Shown: piece after piece, positions 1 to 5,811 of the stretch
Layout of the letters: every line of letters starts with the position of its first letter
Position numbering within the stretch: the stretch's first letter is position 1
Assembly (NCBI GenBank): GCA_937899715.1
Contig: CALCNX010000036.1
Span: forward strand, 1 to 17,426
Origin: an uncultured bacterium
GTDB lineage: Bacteria; Bacteroidota; Ignavibacteria; Kapaibacteriales; UBA4661
Direction: 5' to 3'
DNA: 17,426 nucleotides
Program-made: the position numbers and the translations under genes
The notes under the pieces: model-generated
Database searches by the model: none
Told to the model about the DNA's origin: nothing
What the model saw: the letters and a program-made list of their open reading frames with translations, nothing else

Positions 1-105
1 GTCGGTGTCACCGGGCACCACCGGATCGTCGGGACAGCCGCCGGCGAGCACGGCCGCGGGCAGGAGCAGGAGGAAGGAAGCCAAGGAACGGGGGCAGCAA
101 GCCAT
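1..105 (-). CDS. Partial lipoprotein N-terminus, GC-rich, probably foreign to the contig
   Basis: Read on the minus strand from ATG at 105, this edge encodes 35 residues. They have the layout of a bacterial lipoprotein signal peptide: an Arg near the N-terminus (residue 6), a hydrophobic core rich in Leu and Ala, then a lipobox-like A-G-G-C and an acidic/proline-rich mature start (P-D-D-P). The reading runs off the window, so the mature protein is unseen. GC is about 72% over the first 100 bases, against roughly 45-50% in the sequence that follows, and third positions are nearly all G or C. No ribosome binding site lies upstream of the ATG in the low-GC sequence, so the true start may lie beyond the junction and be lost. 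I infer that this is a fragment of a different genome. A chance GC-rich stretch is the alternative. Confidence 0.4.
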   Translation of the reverse strand, partial: MACCPRSLASFLLLLPAAVLAGGCPDDPVVPGDTD

Positions 106-108
106 TTG
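98..108. other. Probable chimeric junction (GC shift)
   Basis: Base composition changes abruptly here, from about 72% GC to the moderate GC of the rest of the window. The minus-strand lipoprotein frame begins just left of this point and a plus-strand TonB-C-like gene that lacks its N-terminus begins just right of it. The plus-strand frame stays open across the boundary to base 1, but the upstream translation is low-complexity Gly/Gln/Glu and unlike the paralogous gene downstream. The simplest reading is a misjoin made in assembly. A real recombination point is possible but less likely. Confidence 0.5.
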
Positions 109-489
109 GGGCAAACAATTATTTCCGATAAAGTGCCTTGCCCGGGAAATAGCATGGGTATTGAAGCTGAGCCACATCTTGACCCCAAAGCACTCATGAG
201 CAAAATTGCACATCCGCCGTCATTGAAATCTGCCAAGAAAGAAGCATGGGTATCGCTTATAGTACTTGTGGATGAGAAAGGAAAATTTGACCGTCATATG
301 CTGGAATGCGTGAAGGCTTTTAACCCAAAAAATACAAAATGGGATGCCGAACTAAGCGTTGAAGAAATCGAAGCACTCGAAGCAAATGCTGTCTCTGCTC
401 TCCAAGCTGTGACCTTTGAACCTGCAAAGCGTGAGGGTAAGCCCTCGCAGTGCTGGACAAGGGTGCCAATTCATTATCGTTTGCCGTAA
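106..489 (+). CDS. TonB C-terminal-domain-like protein, 5' truncated
   Basis: The C-terminal ~100 residues align along their length with the next gene: an acidic E-P-x-L-D segment, a strand with the V-D-E-K-G-K turn, a Cys after it (L-E-C), then the F-E-P-A-K-R-E-G-K-P stretch and a closing strand C-W-T-R-V-P-I-H-Y-R. This is the pattern of the TonB C-terminal fold (Val-Asp-x-x-Gly-Lys turn, F-x-P-A, hydrophobic last strand). The frame has no signal peptide or membrane anchor. Its only nearby starts are TTG at 106 and ATG at 154, and it lies directly against the composition break at ~105. I infer that the first part of the gene is missing from this contig. The complete protein was probably exported like its neighbour 33 bases downstream. 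Role unknown; possibly a periplasmic structural or signalling domain. Confidence 0.7.
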   Translation: MGQTIISDKVPCPGNSMGIEAEPHLDPKALMSKIAHPPSLKSAKKEAWVSLIVLVDEKGKFDRHMLECVKAFNPKNTKWDAELSVEEIEALEANAVSALQAVTFEPAKREGKPSQCWTRVPIHYRLP

Positions 490-522
490 CGGTGTAAGTA
501 TTTCACCAGTCTTAATCCTACT

Positions 523-1008
523 ATGAAAAGTATTTTCCTTGTTTTGCTCCTTCTGACTGCTGCACACTCTATTTCTTCTGCACAGCAGCAGCCGTTTACA
601 GAAGAAGATTGTGGGTGGAATACTTTTCCTAGAGGACTTTCTAAAGGCTACACAACGTATTCTTCGGCAGCAATTGATTCGCTTCCTTTTCTGGGAAAGA
701 CGATTCATGTAGATACAGAGCCGTATCTGGACGGTAAAAAACTACATCGTAACCTTGTCTATCCAGAAAGGGCAAAAAAACTTGGACTACAAGCAGTATT
801 TACCTTTATTGTTGAAGTTGATGAGCAAGGAAAAGCAAGCGAAGCCTTTGTCGAATGTGCGCGAGGAGTCAGAACCAATGCAGAGTTTCGTGAGTTTCAG
901 GATTCTGCGCTAGAAGCGATAAGAAAAACGGCGTTTATTCCTGCTCAGAAGTTCGGTAAGTCCATTCCATGCTGGATGCGTATTCCGATTGCTTTTCGGT
1001 TATATTAA
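523..1008 (+). CDS. Exported TonB C-terminal-domain-like protein
   Basis: The protein has 161 residues. Residues 1-20 form a clear signal peptide (K-S, then a Leu/Val-rich core, then S-S-A before Gln-Gln-Gln). The rest is a single TonB-C-like domain: the Pro-Glu-Arg-Ala-Lys-Lys helix start (~residues 84-89), strands through V-E-V-D-E-Q-G-K (~102-109), the alanine-rich helix A-L-E-A-I-R-K-T, F-I-P-A-Q-K-F-G-K and the last strand W-M-R-I-P-I-A-F-R. Classical TonB proteins have an N-terminal transmembrane anchor plus a proline-rich spacer. This one has neither, so it is unlikely to be an ExbBD-coupled energy transducer and is more likely a free periplasmic domain. It is a tandem paralogue of the truncated gene before it, and the CBM9-like gene follows after 20 bases in the same direction, suggesting one transcript. 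No strong ribosome binding site precedes the ATG. Confidence 0.75.
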   Translation: MKSIFLVLLLLTAAHSISSAQQQPFTEEDCGWNTFPRGLSKGYTTYSSAAIDSLPFLGKTIHVDTEPYLDGKKLHRNLVYPERAKKLGLQAVFTFIVEVDEQGKASEAFVECARGVRTNAEFREFQDSALEAIRKTAFIPAQKFGKSIPCWMRIPIAFRLY

Positions 1009-1028
1009 CGAACCACTATTTTTGAGTT

Positions 1029-1823
1029 ATGAGACATCTTGTCGGCGCACGTGTAGTCAGCACCTTGCTTTTTGGAGCAATTACCATGCTTTTGCTTGGC
1101 GGATTGACTTCGTTTGTTCCACTTCGTCACAATCTTCAGCAGGATGTTCCTCATCAGCTTACTATATTTCGTACCAATGGCGCTATTGTCATTGATGGTG
1201 TGCTGAATGAACAATCATGGCTGAAAGCCTCATCTACGGGCAATTTGGTTGTGACCGATAGCCTGACAAAACCGCAATTAGCAACCTCCGCAAAGGTGCT
1301 CTGGGACAGCACACATCTCTACATCGCTTTTGAATGTACCGACACGGACATCGTTGGGCGCATGACGCGCCGAGACGATAAGCTCTGGGAAGAAGATGTT
1401 GTTGAGGTGTTTTTTGCGCCCTCCTCACCGGAAAAATTTGGTTATACCGAGATTGAAGTCAGTCCTTTGGGTACGGTGTTGGATTTGTACGTCCGTGAGG
1501 TACGTGGTTCTATGCCCGTTGCGCTGCCGTACAGCACGTACAATCTGAACATTCGGGCAGCAACACAGATTCACGGCACTATCAATAATTCCACCGACAG
1601 AGATACGAGTTGGACGGTGGAAATGGCTTTGCCGCTTGCTGATATTCAACCAGTCAATTTACCGCCTATTTCGGGCGGCGACAAATGGCGTATGAATTTT
1701 TATCGTATTGACCGCTTTCCCACAAAGGAACTGTCCGCATGGTCGCCGACGCTGGTGAATCGGTTTCATGTTCCGTCGCGCTTTGGCGAGGTGATTTTTT
1801 CGATGAAGCGTGCGGGTGAATAG
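1029..1823 (+). CDS. Exported CBM9-like domain protein
   Basis: The protein has 264 residues. Residues ~10-30 form an N-terminal hydrophobic signal or anchor segment. The remainder matches the CBM9-like fold (carbohydrate-binding family 9 and relatives): I-D-G-V-L-N-E-Q-S-W (~55-64), A-K-V-L-W-D-S-T-H-L-Y-I-A-F (~88-101), D-D-K-L-W-E-E-D-V-V-E-V-F-F (~116-129), the Y-x-E-I-E-V-S-P-L-G-T-V-L-D stretch (~139-152), W-T-V-E-M-A-L-P, and a closing R-F-H-V-P-S-R-F-G-E. In this family the domain binds sugar ends or serves as an accessory domain. Here it stands alone with no catalytic domain, so binding is the only role I can infer. It sits 20 bases after the TonB-C-like gene and 70 bases before the NagB/PIG-L fusion in the same direction, which would fit handling of an extracellular carbohydrate. 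Ligand unknown. Confidence 0.8.
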   Translation: MRHLVGARVVSTLLFGAITMLLLGGLTSFVPLRHNLQQDVPHQLTIFRTNGAIVIDGVLNEQSWLKASSTGNLVVTDSLTKPQLATSAKVLWDSTHLYIAFECTDTDIVGRMTRRDDKLWEEDVVEVFFAPSSPEKFGYTEIEVSPLGTVLDLYVREVRGSMPVALPYSTYNLNIRAATQIHGTINNSTDRDTSWTVEMALPLADIQPVNLPPISGGDKWRMNFYRIDRFPTKELSAWSPTLVNRFHVPSRFGEVIFSMKRAGE

Positions 1824-1893
1824 AGATTTTTCAAAACGAGAGTTTCGCAAGTTCTAATTATTTTTTTTCATTTTAGAGAGGTTTTACCGAAGT

Positions 1894-3819
1894 ATGCAGA
1901 TTCAACCCGACTCCCCCGAACAGCGCCGTCGAGAGCGCATCCCGACTCGTCTTTTTTCCAATTCCGTTGATGCTTCCAAAGCAGTGGCGCAGGAAATTGC
2001 CGACTTGATTAAGGAAAAAGCAAAAATAGGCAAAAATGCCGTGCTTGGCTTGGCGACAGGCTCCACGCCCACGCGTGTCTATGACGAACTCGTCAGAATG
2101 CACAAAGAGGATGGACTCAGCTTCCGCAATGTCATTACCTTCAATCTGGACGAGTATTTCCCGATTGAGCCGGACGCGCTCCAAAGTTACGTTCACTTTA
2201 TGAACGAGCACCTTTTCAACCACGTGGACATCAAGCGTGAGAACGTGCATATTCCCGATGGACGGCTTGCTACCTCGCAGGTTCCTGCTTTTTGTGAGCA
2301 TTACGAAAAAGAAATTGAACGGGCTGGCGGGATTGACATTCAGATTTTGGGCATCGGGCGCACGGGGCATATCGGTTTCAATGAGCCGGGTTCGGGTTCG
2401 GATTCGCGGACACGCATGATTACGCTTGACCGCATGACCCGCATTGACGCTGCGAGCGACTTTTTTGCTGAAGATAACGTGCCGCGCCGCGCTATTACGA
2501 TGGGTGTGGGAACGATTATGGGCGCACGGCGCATTATCCTCATGGCGTGGGGCGAAGGTAAATCGCGGGTAATTCAGAAAACAGTCGAAAATGACGTTAC
2601 AGATTCCGTTCCCGCAACCTTCTTGCAGCGTCACTTCAACACGCTTTTTGTGCTGGATGAAGCAGCCGGAGCAGAACTGACGCGCGTGAAAACGCCGTGG
2701 CTGATTGGCTCCTGCGAATGGACGGAGCAGCGTGTACGTGGTGCGGTGGTATGGCTCTGTCAGCAAGTAAAAAAGCCGATTTTGAAGCTGTCCGACGAAG
2801 ATTACAACGAGCACGGTATGGGTGACCTCTTGACGGCTCGCGGAACGTCATACGACATTAACATTCACGTTTTCAACCAGCTTCAGCGCACGATTTCCGG
2901 CTGGCCCGGCGGCAAGCCCAATGCGGATGATTCCAACCGCCCGGAACGCGCAAAGCCTTTCCCCAAGCGCGTGGTTCTGTTTTCGCCACACCCCGACGAC
3001 GACGTAATTTCAATGGGCGGCACGTTCATTCGCCTTGCCGACCAAGGGCACGAAGTCCACGTTGCCTACCAAACATCCGGTAATATCGCGGTTTTTGACG
3101 ATGATGCGATTCGTTTTGCCGATTTTGTGGTGGACATGAATAAACACCTGGGTTTCAACACCAAAGAATCGGAGAAGTTTTACAAAAAAGTGCTGGACTT
3201 CCTGCATAACAAAAAGCCGGGACAGATTGATTCGACAGAGGTGCAAGAAATTAAAGCGCTCATTCGTCAGGGCGAAGCAAAAGCGGGTTGCCGCGCTAGT
3301 GGTGTGCCCGACAGCAATGCACACTTCCTCAATATGCCGTTTTACCAGACGGGTACAATCAAGAAAAATCCTATTGGTGAAGAGGACATAAAACTCGTGA
3401 TGGACTTGCTGAACAAAATCAAACCGCACCAAATCTACGCCGCAGGCGACCTTTCCGACCCACACGGAACGCACCGTGTCTGCTTGGCAGCCATCATGGA
3501 AGCGGTGAAGCGCATCAAAGCCAGTAACGCAAAATGGATAAACGACTGCTGGGTGTGGCTCTACCGAGGCGCATGGCAGGAGTGGGGCGTTGACCAAATC
3601 GAAATGGCAGTGCCGCTCTCACCACAAGAGGTGATGCGCAAGCGCAAAGCCATCTTCAAGCACCAATCCCAAAAAGACGCGGCGATGTTCCCTGGCTCGG
3701 ACAAACGCGAGTTCTGGCAACGCGCCGAAGACCGCAATAAGGCTACGGCGGAAATTTATGATGCGCTGGGGTTGGCGGAGTATGAGGCGATAGAGGGTTT
3801 TGTGCGGTGGCATTTCTAA
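1894..3819 (+). CDS. nagB: NagB-like deaminase fused to a PIG-L/LmbE-like deacetylase
   Basis: The protein has 641 residues in two enzyme domains. Residues ~18-290 are NagB-like (glucosamine-6-phosphate deaminase/isomerase, converting GlcN6P to fructose-6-phosphate and ammonia). They show the phosphate loop L-G-L-A-T-G-S-T-P (51-59), N-L-D-E-Y (84-88; Asp86 corresponds to E. coli Asp72) and G-R-T-G-H-I-G-F-N-E-P (155-165). His159 and Glu164 of the catalytic triad are kept, but the position of E. coli Asp141 is Thr157. Residues ~358-641 are PIG-L/LmbE-like, a zinc N-acetylglucosamine deacetylase fold, with P-H-P-D-D-D (365-370; His366 and Asp369 as likely metal ligands, Asp368 as likely base) and D-P-H-G-T-H-R (522-528) supplying the last histidine. 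A deacetylase joined to a deaminase suggests stepwise amino-sugar breakdown, by inference. The ATG at 1894 has an AGAGAGG sequence 12 bases upstream. Such fusions are known in Bacteroidota, usually annotated as glucosamine-6-phosphate deaminase. The sequence predicts a cytoplasmic protein without a signal peptide. Confidence 0.9.
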   Translation: MQIQPDSPEQRRRERIPTRLFSNSVDASKAVAQEIADLIKEKAKIGKNAVLGLATGSTPTRVYDELVRMHKEDGLSFRNVITFNLDEYFPIEPDALQSYVHFMNEHLFNHVDIKRENVHIPDGRLATSQVPAFCEHYEKEIERAGGIDIQILGIGRTGHIGFNEPGSGSDSRTRMITLDRMTRIDAASDFFAEDNVPRRAITMGVGTIMGARRIILMAWGEGKSRVIQKTVENDVTDSVPATFLQRHFNTLFVLDEAAGAELTRVKTPWLIGSCEWTEQRVRGAVVWLCQQVKKPILKLSDEDYNEHGMGDLLTARGTSYDINIHVFNQLQRTISGWPGGKPNADDSNRPERAKPFPKRVVLFSPHPDDDVISMGGTFIRLADQGHEVHVAYQTSGNIAVFDDDAIRFADFVVDMNKHLGFNTKESEKFYKKVLDFLHNKKPGQIDSTEVQEIKALIRQGEAKAGCRASGVPDSNAHFLNMPFYQTGTIKKNPIGEEDIKLVMDLLNKIKPHQIYAAGDLSDPHGTHRVCLAAIMEAVKRIKASNAKWINDCWVWLYRGAWQEWGVDQIEMAVPLSPQEVMRKRKAIFKHQSQKDAAMFPGSDKREFWQRAEDRNKATAEIYDALGLAEYEAIEGFVRWHF

Positions 3820-4155
3820 AGGATTTCAAAAAACAGATTTATACACTTACTTTACAACACACAAGTTCTGTATTTCACAAGAACATGAGCTATCACCCAA
3901 AGTTATTATTTGGCATTTTCGCTCAAAATTGGTATTCTTGAAAAAAATCAGCAGAAATTGTATCACGCTATAGATTTTGCCTCGCAATGGGGGCGAGTTC
4001 TATGGCGTTTTTTTTACATTTTAGCTCCTTAGCTGCATGAAAATTATTCAACGAGGAACACATAAACAATGTTCTTGCATACCTTAAAAATGAAAAGAGT
4101 AAAGCCGTAAGTTCTTTGCAGTGGTACCTAACTTAAACTTAGTTTATGAAAAATT
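3820..4155 (+). other. Intergenic gap, AT-rich, holding a gene relic
   Basis: This 336-base AT-rich stretch has no intact gene. Its right half contains a frameshifted copy of the 3' end of the following gene (listed separately at 4041-4110). The left half (3820-4030) holds only poly-A and poly-T runs and a weak 5-bp stem (3981-3985 with 3993-3997) whose T-run starts too far away for a convincing terminator. I see no clear terminator for the upstream fusion gene, and no promoter I would defend. Confidence 0.5.
4041..4110 (+). pseudogene. Relic: frameshifted duplicate of the 3' end of the next gene
   Basis: Bases 4071-4110 match bases 4558-4596, the end of the gene at 4156-4596, at 33 of 39 aligned positions plus one inserted base. 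Before the insertion the frame reads N-V-L-A-Y-L-K-N, against A-V-L-A-Y-L-K-K in the intact gene. After shifting by the extra base it reads R-V-K-P-stop, against G-V-K-P-stop, so even the stop position corresponds. Upstream the same frame gives E-E-H-I-N-N and ends at a TGA at 4038-4040. I infer the remnant of a tandem duplicate whose 5' part has been deleted or has diverged beyond recognition. Confidence 0.6.
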
Positions 4156-4596
4156 ATGAAAACAATAACAATATTTTTGCTCGTTTTGTGCTTTGGCTAT
4201 GTACGCTCACAGCCTGTTACAAAAGAAGAAGTCTTGTTGCTGCCTACCGCTTATGATGATTTCCCTGTTGTGGTCTTATTGACCAGTGCAAAAATCCAAA
4301 ACGACACCCTCGAATTTCGCACAAGCTACGATGACCGAGGCAACTGCCGGAAATATCAATTCGACCTAAAGAAAAAAACACTTGCTTTGTCGTACTTTAA
4401 CGAAAAGTTTGGGATGGGGTACGATTCCCCGCACACCATTTTTTACACAGATTTGAAAATGCGAACCGACGCTGACCAAGACAAATCCTACGGTAAGGGC
4501 AACGGTGAACGCTATGGTGGTAATGGGAAGTCCGCAGAACAAAACTGTGTCGAAGCAGTTCTCGCATACCTCAAAAAGAAAGGCGTAAAGCCATGA
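4156..4596 (+). CDS. Exported hypothetical protein
   Basis: The protein has 146 residues. It starts with a signal peptide (M-K-T-I-T-I then a Phe/Leu/Val core, likely cleaved after ~residue 18, V-R-S before Gln-Pro). The mature part has alternating strands (D-F-P-V-V-V-L-L-T-S), a C-R-K-Y-Q-F segment and a Gly/Lys/Asp-rich loop (~residues 108-128), and ends in a short helix V-L-A-Y-L-K-K-K. It holds two Cys, in R-G-N-C and Q-N-C, which could pair in the periplasm. I do not recognise a family. Its stop overlaps the start of the next gene in ATGA, implying translational coupling. A decayed copy of its 3' end lies just upstream, so this locus has been duplicated. Confidence 0.65.
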   Translation: MKTITIFLLVLCFGYVRSQPVTKEEVLLLPTAYDDFPVVVLLTSAKIQNDTLEFRTSYDDRGNCRKYQFDLKKKTLALSYFNEKFGMGYDSPHTIFYTDLKMRTDADQDKSYGKGNGERYGGNGKSAEQNCVEAVLAYLKKKGVKP

Positions 4597-4976
4597 GTCT
4601 CAAGCAACGTCGGTGGCTGTTAGTAAATTGTTTGCTTTTATCGGCTGTGTTATTTTACCAGCCATATACAGTAAACAGCTATGCTTACAGTGCTACATAC
4701 AAAAATTACCTTTCTGAAGAATTTGCGATGGTTCCGTACTCGGTCATAAAACTTCAGCAAACAGAATTTTATTTTGTCTTTTATCCTCCGGCAATAGATT
4801 CAGTGTATGCCACTAATAAATACGAGAAATATAGATTTAACGAGAGCCATTGGGCAAAAGACTTGGAATATAACCTTATCGTCCGTAAACCAAACTACTA
4901 CGCCCACGCCATAACTATCTTTGCCGTATTGTTATTTTGCGCCGGAACATTGTATTACTCACGGGACAAGAAATAA
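4593..4976 (+). CDS. Hypothetical membrane protein, two predicted helices
   Basis: The protein has 127 residues. The first hydrophobic helix spans residues ~8-25 after a basic start (K-Q-R-R-W) and the second ~105-121 before a K-K end (Y-S-R-D-K-K). Between them lies a ~80-residue Tyr-rich segment (Y-A-Y-S-A-T-Y, F-Y-F-V-F-Y-P-P, N-K-Y-E-K-Y). The positive charges at both ends suggest that both termini face the cytoplasm and the middle is periplasmic. The start codon overlaps the stop of the preceding exported protein by four bases, so the two are probably co-translated and may act together. I recognise no family. Confidence 0.6.
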   Translation: MSLKQRRWLLVNCLLLSAVLFYQPYTVNSYAYSATYKNYLSEEFAMVPYSVIKLQQTEFYFVFYPPAIDSVYATNKYEKYRFNESHWAKDLEYNLIVRKPNYYAHAITIFAVLLFCAGTLYYSRDKK

Positions 4977-5019
4977 GATAACAAACCCAATCATTCTATC
5001 GCTCGTAAAAGAGAAGGTC

Positions 5020-5074
5020 ACAGTGTACAATAACGATACAGTGTCAGGCTGACAGTGTAAAGCAGTCTTTACAC
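5020..5074. repeat. Three ACAGTGT copies ending in a perfect hairpin
   Basis: The heptamer ACAGTGT occurs at 5020-5026, 5038-5044 and 5052-5058. The third runs into a perfect 8-bp hairpin, GTGTAAAG (5055-5062), loop CAGT, CTTTACAC (5067-5074). No T-run follows, so it is not an intrinsic terminator. Repeated sites in front of a possible regulator gene could be an operator. That is inference only. Confidence 0.35.
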
Positions 5075-5099
5075 CATCCATTACGCATCTCTAGTAAAC

Positions 5100-5127
5100 A
5101 AGCCATTTGCAAATTGGCATGGCTTTT
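5100..5127 (+). terminator. Weak intrinsic terminator after the 4156-4976 pair
   Basis: A stem AAGCCAT (5100-5106) pairs with ATGGCTT (5119-5125) across a 12-base loop, and the T-run is only TTTT (5124-5127). It lies 124 bases after the membrane-protein gene and 58 bases before the next start, so it could end the upstream transcript. The short stem and short T-run keep confidence low. Confidence 0.35.
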
Positions 5128-5184
5128 GAGCAAATGTAAAATATCTAATCATTTTTGTTTTATGTTTTTCTTGGAGCGTTTGCT

Positions 5185-5586
5185 ATGAATACCAGCCCTG
5201 CATCTATGCCAAAGTCTATTGGGGTAGAATACTGTACCGGAAAACTTTTTATAGGTTCACGAGAATTTGCAAAACTATTTGACAAACCTCTCGAAGAAGT
5301 TGAGAGAATTGCTATTCGGCTGCACGGGAGGTTAGTGTGCAAAAAGCTACATCATGCCTACTTTATGTTTGAAGAAATTTCAACAGACGGTAGCAAAGAA
5401 TTAGAGCAAGGATATACAGAAGAGTTCTTTTTATTGCTTGTGCAAGAACTGATGTTAAGCCGTGCAGCCCAACGGATTAAAACCCTTCGAGTGCTTGCCT
5501 ATTTTAACGAGGCAAAAAGTTTTATGCAAAACCCGCGCAATAGACTATTCAATGATGAATCGTTTTTAAACAACTCAAAGAACTAG
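5185..5586 (+). CDS. Small hypothetical protein, possibly Rha-like regulator
   Basis: The protein has 133 residues from ATG 5185. I chose this start over the TTG at 5155 because GGAG at 5173-5176 sits 8 bases before it. It has no signal peptide. Residues ~22-45 (L-F-I-G-S-R-E-F-A-K-L-F-D-K-P, then a helix) resemble a helix-turn-helix-like segment. Residues ~76-114 (Y-T-E-E-F-F-L-L-L-V-Q-E-L, then R-V-L-A-Y-F-N-E-A-K) resemble the L-T-x-x-G-F-x-x-L-V ... A-Y-I-x-x-F-N-x-M pattern of phage Rha/antirepressor-type proteins. The match is by eye and the typical T-R-D-G core is missing. If right, this would be a phage- or island-derived regulator. Otherwise it is unrecognised. It stands alone, with its own terminator directly downstream and repeated ACAGTGT motifs upstream. 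Confidence 0.5.
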   Translation: MNTSPASMPKSIGVEYCTGKLFIGSREFAKLFDKPLEEVERIAIRLHGRLVCKKLHHAYFMFEEISTDGSKELEQGYTEEFFLLLVQELMLSRAAQRIKTLRVLAYFNEAKSFMQNPRNRLFNDESFLNNSKN

Positions 5587-5597
5587 CTCTCTCCCAA

Positions 5598-5624
5598 AGC
5601 CCGACCACAAGCGGGCTGCTTTTC
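5598..5624 (+). terminator. Intrinsic terminator
   Basis: A GC-rich stem AGCCCG (5598-5603) pairs with CGGGCT (5612-5617) across an 8-base loop and is followed by GCTTTTC. It starts 11 bases after the stop of the gene ending at 5586, a typical position for its terminator. Confidence 0.7.
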
Positions 5625-5651
5625 TACGGCGGCAAATTCCTGTGCAGTTTT

Positions 5652-5811
5652 TCATAGTTGTTGTTCTAGCCTCCCCAACAATTCCAAAAAATCCTGACAG
5701 TTTGTCAAGGGGTTGTCCAAGCGGGTCGCGGAAACCGTACCGCTCAAAAAGCGCAAGGTACTCTTCTTTTGTTTCAATAATTTTGTGTGGTAAGCATGGA
5801 ACATCAACGAG
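5652..5811 (-). pseudogene. Broken minus-strand gene fragment, unknown family
   Basis: Read leftwards from 5811, one frame gives a convincing charged protein stretch (K-I-I-E-T-K-E-E-Y-L-A-L-F-E-R-Y-G-F-R-D) but has no ATG, GTG or TTG start and is closed upstream by TAA at 5812-5814. Near 5705 the good frame appears to change: the adjacent frame continues N-P-L-T-N-C-Q-D-F-L-E-L-L-G-R-L-E and stops at TGA 5652-5654, while the first frame runs into the terminator hairpin of the neighbouring gene. Together they look like the C-terminal part of a small protein with one frameshift and a lost start. It overlaps the KTSC gene start by 16 bases. The second frame by itself is open from ATG 5804 (50 residues), but its N-terminal half looks unnatural. 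Confidence 0.4.

Noticed and set aside
1873..2814. A 313-codon open frame on the minus strand under the NagB domain
   Set aside because: It lies wholly antisense to a strongly recognised enzyme and its translation (Arg/His/Asn-rich, no motif) looks like a codon-usage shadow.
3010..3597. A 195-codon minus-strand frame under the PIG-L domain
   Set aside because: Antisense shadow of the deacetylase domain, without a recognisable motif.
3981..4018. Hairpin CTCGC/GCGAG followed by a T-run, as a terminator for the NagB/PIG-L gene
   Set aside because: The stem is only 5 bp, the T-run starts about 10 bases after it, and it is 160 bases past the stop codon.
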